Source of the DNA: Oscillospiraceae bacterium
GTDB taxonomy: Bacteria; Bacillota; Clostridia; Oscillospirales; Oscillospiraceae
Assembly (NCBI GenBank): GCA_015067925.1
Contig: SVLN01000002.1
Coordinates: forward strand, 1-64,000
Direction of reading: 5' to 3'
Length of the DNA: 64,000 bases
A program made the position numbers and the translations under genes. The notes under the pieces are model-generated. The model made no database searches and was not told the origin of the DNA. It worked only from the letters and a program-made list of their open reading frames with translations. Shown in pieces: positions 63,147 to 64,000 of this stretch (position 1 is the stretch's first letter; every line of letters begins with the position of its first letter).

Positions 63147-63200
63147 CAATCCCTCCGTCACGGCTTACGCCGTGCCACCTCCCTTTACACAAGGGAGGCT
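63147..63200. repeat. Structured repeat, right (inverted) copy flanking DUF559
   Basis: On the minus strand it reads CCTCCCTTGTGTAAAGGGAGG, then CACGGC-GTAA-GCCGTG and GGAGGGATTG. The first hairpin is 63178-63198 and the second 63159-63174. Compared with the left copy the second stem differs on both sides but still pairs, which points to a conserved structure. Confidence 0.85.
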
Positions 63201-63284
63201 TTGGTGCGGTGCGAAATCGCAGATCGCACAATACACCGAAAGGTGTATAGAAGTGCGCCCTTTATCAGTTCGACAAATTGGAAT

Positions 63285-63596
63285 TTACTCAACTGTAACA
63301 CTTGTTGCTACAAGCAAGTTTGTTTGTTCTTCGATTGCACTTTCCACAATTACTTTATCTCCAATTTTGGCATTGGTTTCGCAATCCTTTGTAAGCCAAA
63401 GGCAAATATCTTCTTCATCAGTAGAAATTGTGATGTATGCACGACTTTGTCTATTTCCTTCGTTTACAACACTCATTGCTCTATCGGTAACTGTTCCAGA
63501 ATAAGTTTTTTCTGACCCTTCTACCAACTTGCTACCACAACCAGCCAAAGCAAGTATGCAAACCAAAAGCAAGAGTAATGTAACCAATCTTTTCAT
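63285..63596 (-). CDS. Small lipoprotein, AT-rich
   Basis: A 103-residue exported protein with a lipoprotein signal peptide (MKRLVTLLLLLVCILALAGC). The mature part looks like an OB-fold-sized beta protein (YSGTVTDRAMSV, RAYITISTDEEDICLWL, KIGDKVIVESAI) of the kind seen in small lipoproteins that bind ligands or proteins. AAAGGAG precedes ATG 63596. Base composition is much richer in A and T than the rest of the window, a sign of recent acquisition. Function unknown. Confidence 0.8.
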   Translation of the reverse strand: MKRLVTLLLLLVCILALAGCGSKLVEGSEKTYSGTVTDRAMSVVNEGNRQSRAYITISTDEEDICLWLTKDCETNAKIGDKVIVESAIEEQTNLLVATSVTVE

Positions 63597-63673
63597 ACAA
63601 TCACACTCCTTTGTCAAATTCCGATTTATCGATTTGTTTAATCATATCATATGGCTTCAATATATGCAAGAAC

Positions 63674-63701
63674 AGTCCCGGCAGACATTACTGCCGGGAC
63701 T
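63674..63701 (-). terminator. Terminator of ppdK
   Basis: An 11-bp stem (63674-63684 with 63691-63701). The T run on the minus side is weak, so the call is moderate. Confidence 0.6.
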
Positions 63702-63751
63702 GAAGCTGTCTTATGAGCACCCGCCTTTTGGGAGGCTCTTCTTCTAAAAAC

Positions 63752-64000
63752 TTACTTGTTGTTGATCGCAGCCTGAGCAGCAGCCAGACGAGCGATGGGA
63801 ACGCGGAACGGGGAGCAGGAGACATAGGTCAGACCGATCTTGTGGCAGAATTCCACAGTGGAGGGGTCGCCGCCATGCTCGCCGCAGATGCCCAGCTTGA
63901 TGTCGGGACGGGTCTCACGGCCCAGCTCGGAAGCCATCTTCACCAGGCGACCAACGCCGATCTGGTCGATCTTGGCAAACGGATCAGACTCGTAGATCTT
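63752..64000 (-). CDS. ppdK: Pyruvate, phosphate dikinase C-terminus (partial)
   Basis: The 82 visible residues are the end of PPDK, which interconverts pyruvate, ATP and Pi with PEP, AMP and PPi in anaerobic glycolysis or gluconeogenesis. [19 protein letters not shown] contains the catalytic Cys of the PEP/pyruvate domain, and [22 protein letters not shown] is the typical ending. The gene runs off the right edge of the window. Confidence 0.95.
   Translation of the reverse strand, partial: KIYESDPFAKIDQIGVGRLVKMASELGRETRPDIKLGICGEHGGDPSTVEFCHKIGLTYVSCSPFRVPIARLAAAQAAINNK

Overview
The window looks like a chromosomal segment of an obligately anaerobic, low-to-moderate GC Gram-positive Clostridia, most likely an Oscillospirales-type gut bacterium. 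Support comes from a class III ribonucleotide reductase gene, T-box leaders on leuA and alaS, an SLH-anchored giant surface protein, YlmH, RNase M5, Spx-free clostridial gene content, pyruvate phosphate dikinase and strong sigma-A promoters (TTGACA-17-TATAAT). The taxon is an inference; no rRNA gene is present.

Layout. 1-3.8 kb: tail of a probable large serine recombinase, then a leftward nucleotide operon nrdD-dut-NUDIX with a MarR regulator upstream. 4-9.9 kb: CDP-alcohol phosphatidyltransferase, leuA with a Leu-specifying T-box, ylmH-GNAT-DUF896, small membrane and lipoprotein genes and a Cys-rich protein. 10-24.9 kb: long rightward run: wecG/tagA-tmk-DJ-1-mltG-trhP, then T-box-alaS-HIT, then XRE-comEC-holA-rnmV-ABC-F-ydcF. 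25-33.8 kb: one 2914-residue SLH surface protein. 34-39.2 kb: Mrp carrier, AI-2E transporter, tRNA-Ser with a duplicated 3' tail, and an iron-uptake locus (feoA, feoB, a 55-residue Cys-rich protein) bearing three identical-architecture operators. 39.5-45.8 kb: carA, a carB-dapF fusion, xpt and hpt. 46-51 kb: ybaK, tepA, uppP, ftsK. 51-54.6 kb: Crp-type regulator divergent from leuCDB. 54.8-60.4 kb: two CNNM/CBS proteins, an ECF S component, an aminotransferase and serC. 60.4-64 kb: a two-gene operon resembling C-glycoside deglycosidase alpha/beta subunits, ogt, a DUF559 gene bounded by inverted structured repeats, an AT-rich lipoprotein gene and the end of ppdK.

Most notable: the carA product lacks two of the three glutaminase catalytic residues, and its partner carB is fused in frame to a diaminopimelate epimerase that lacks one of the two catalytic cysteines; nrdD stops just before the zinc/glycyl-radical domain; and the DfgA/DfgB-like pair suggests removal of C-linked sugars from plant glycosides. 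Leucine synthesis is split into leuA (tRNA-Leu sensing T-box) and a remote leuCDB cluster beside a Crp-type regulator with a perfect palindrome in its promoter region.
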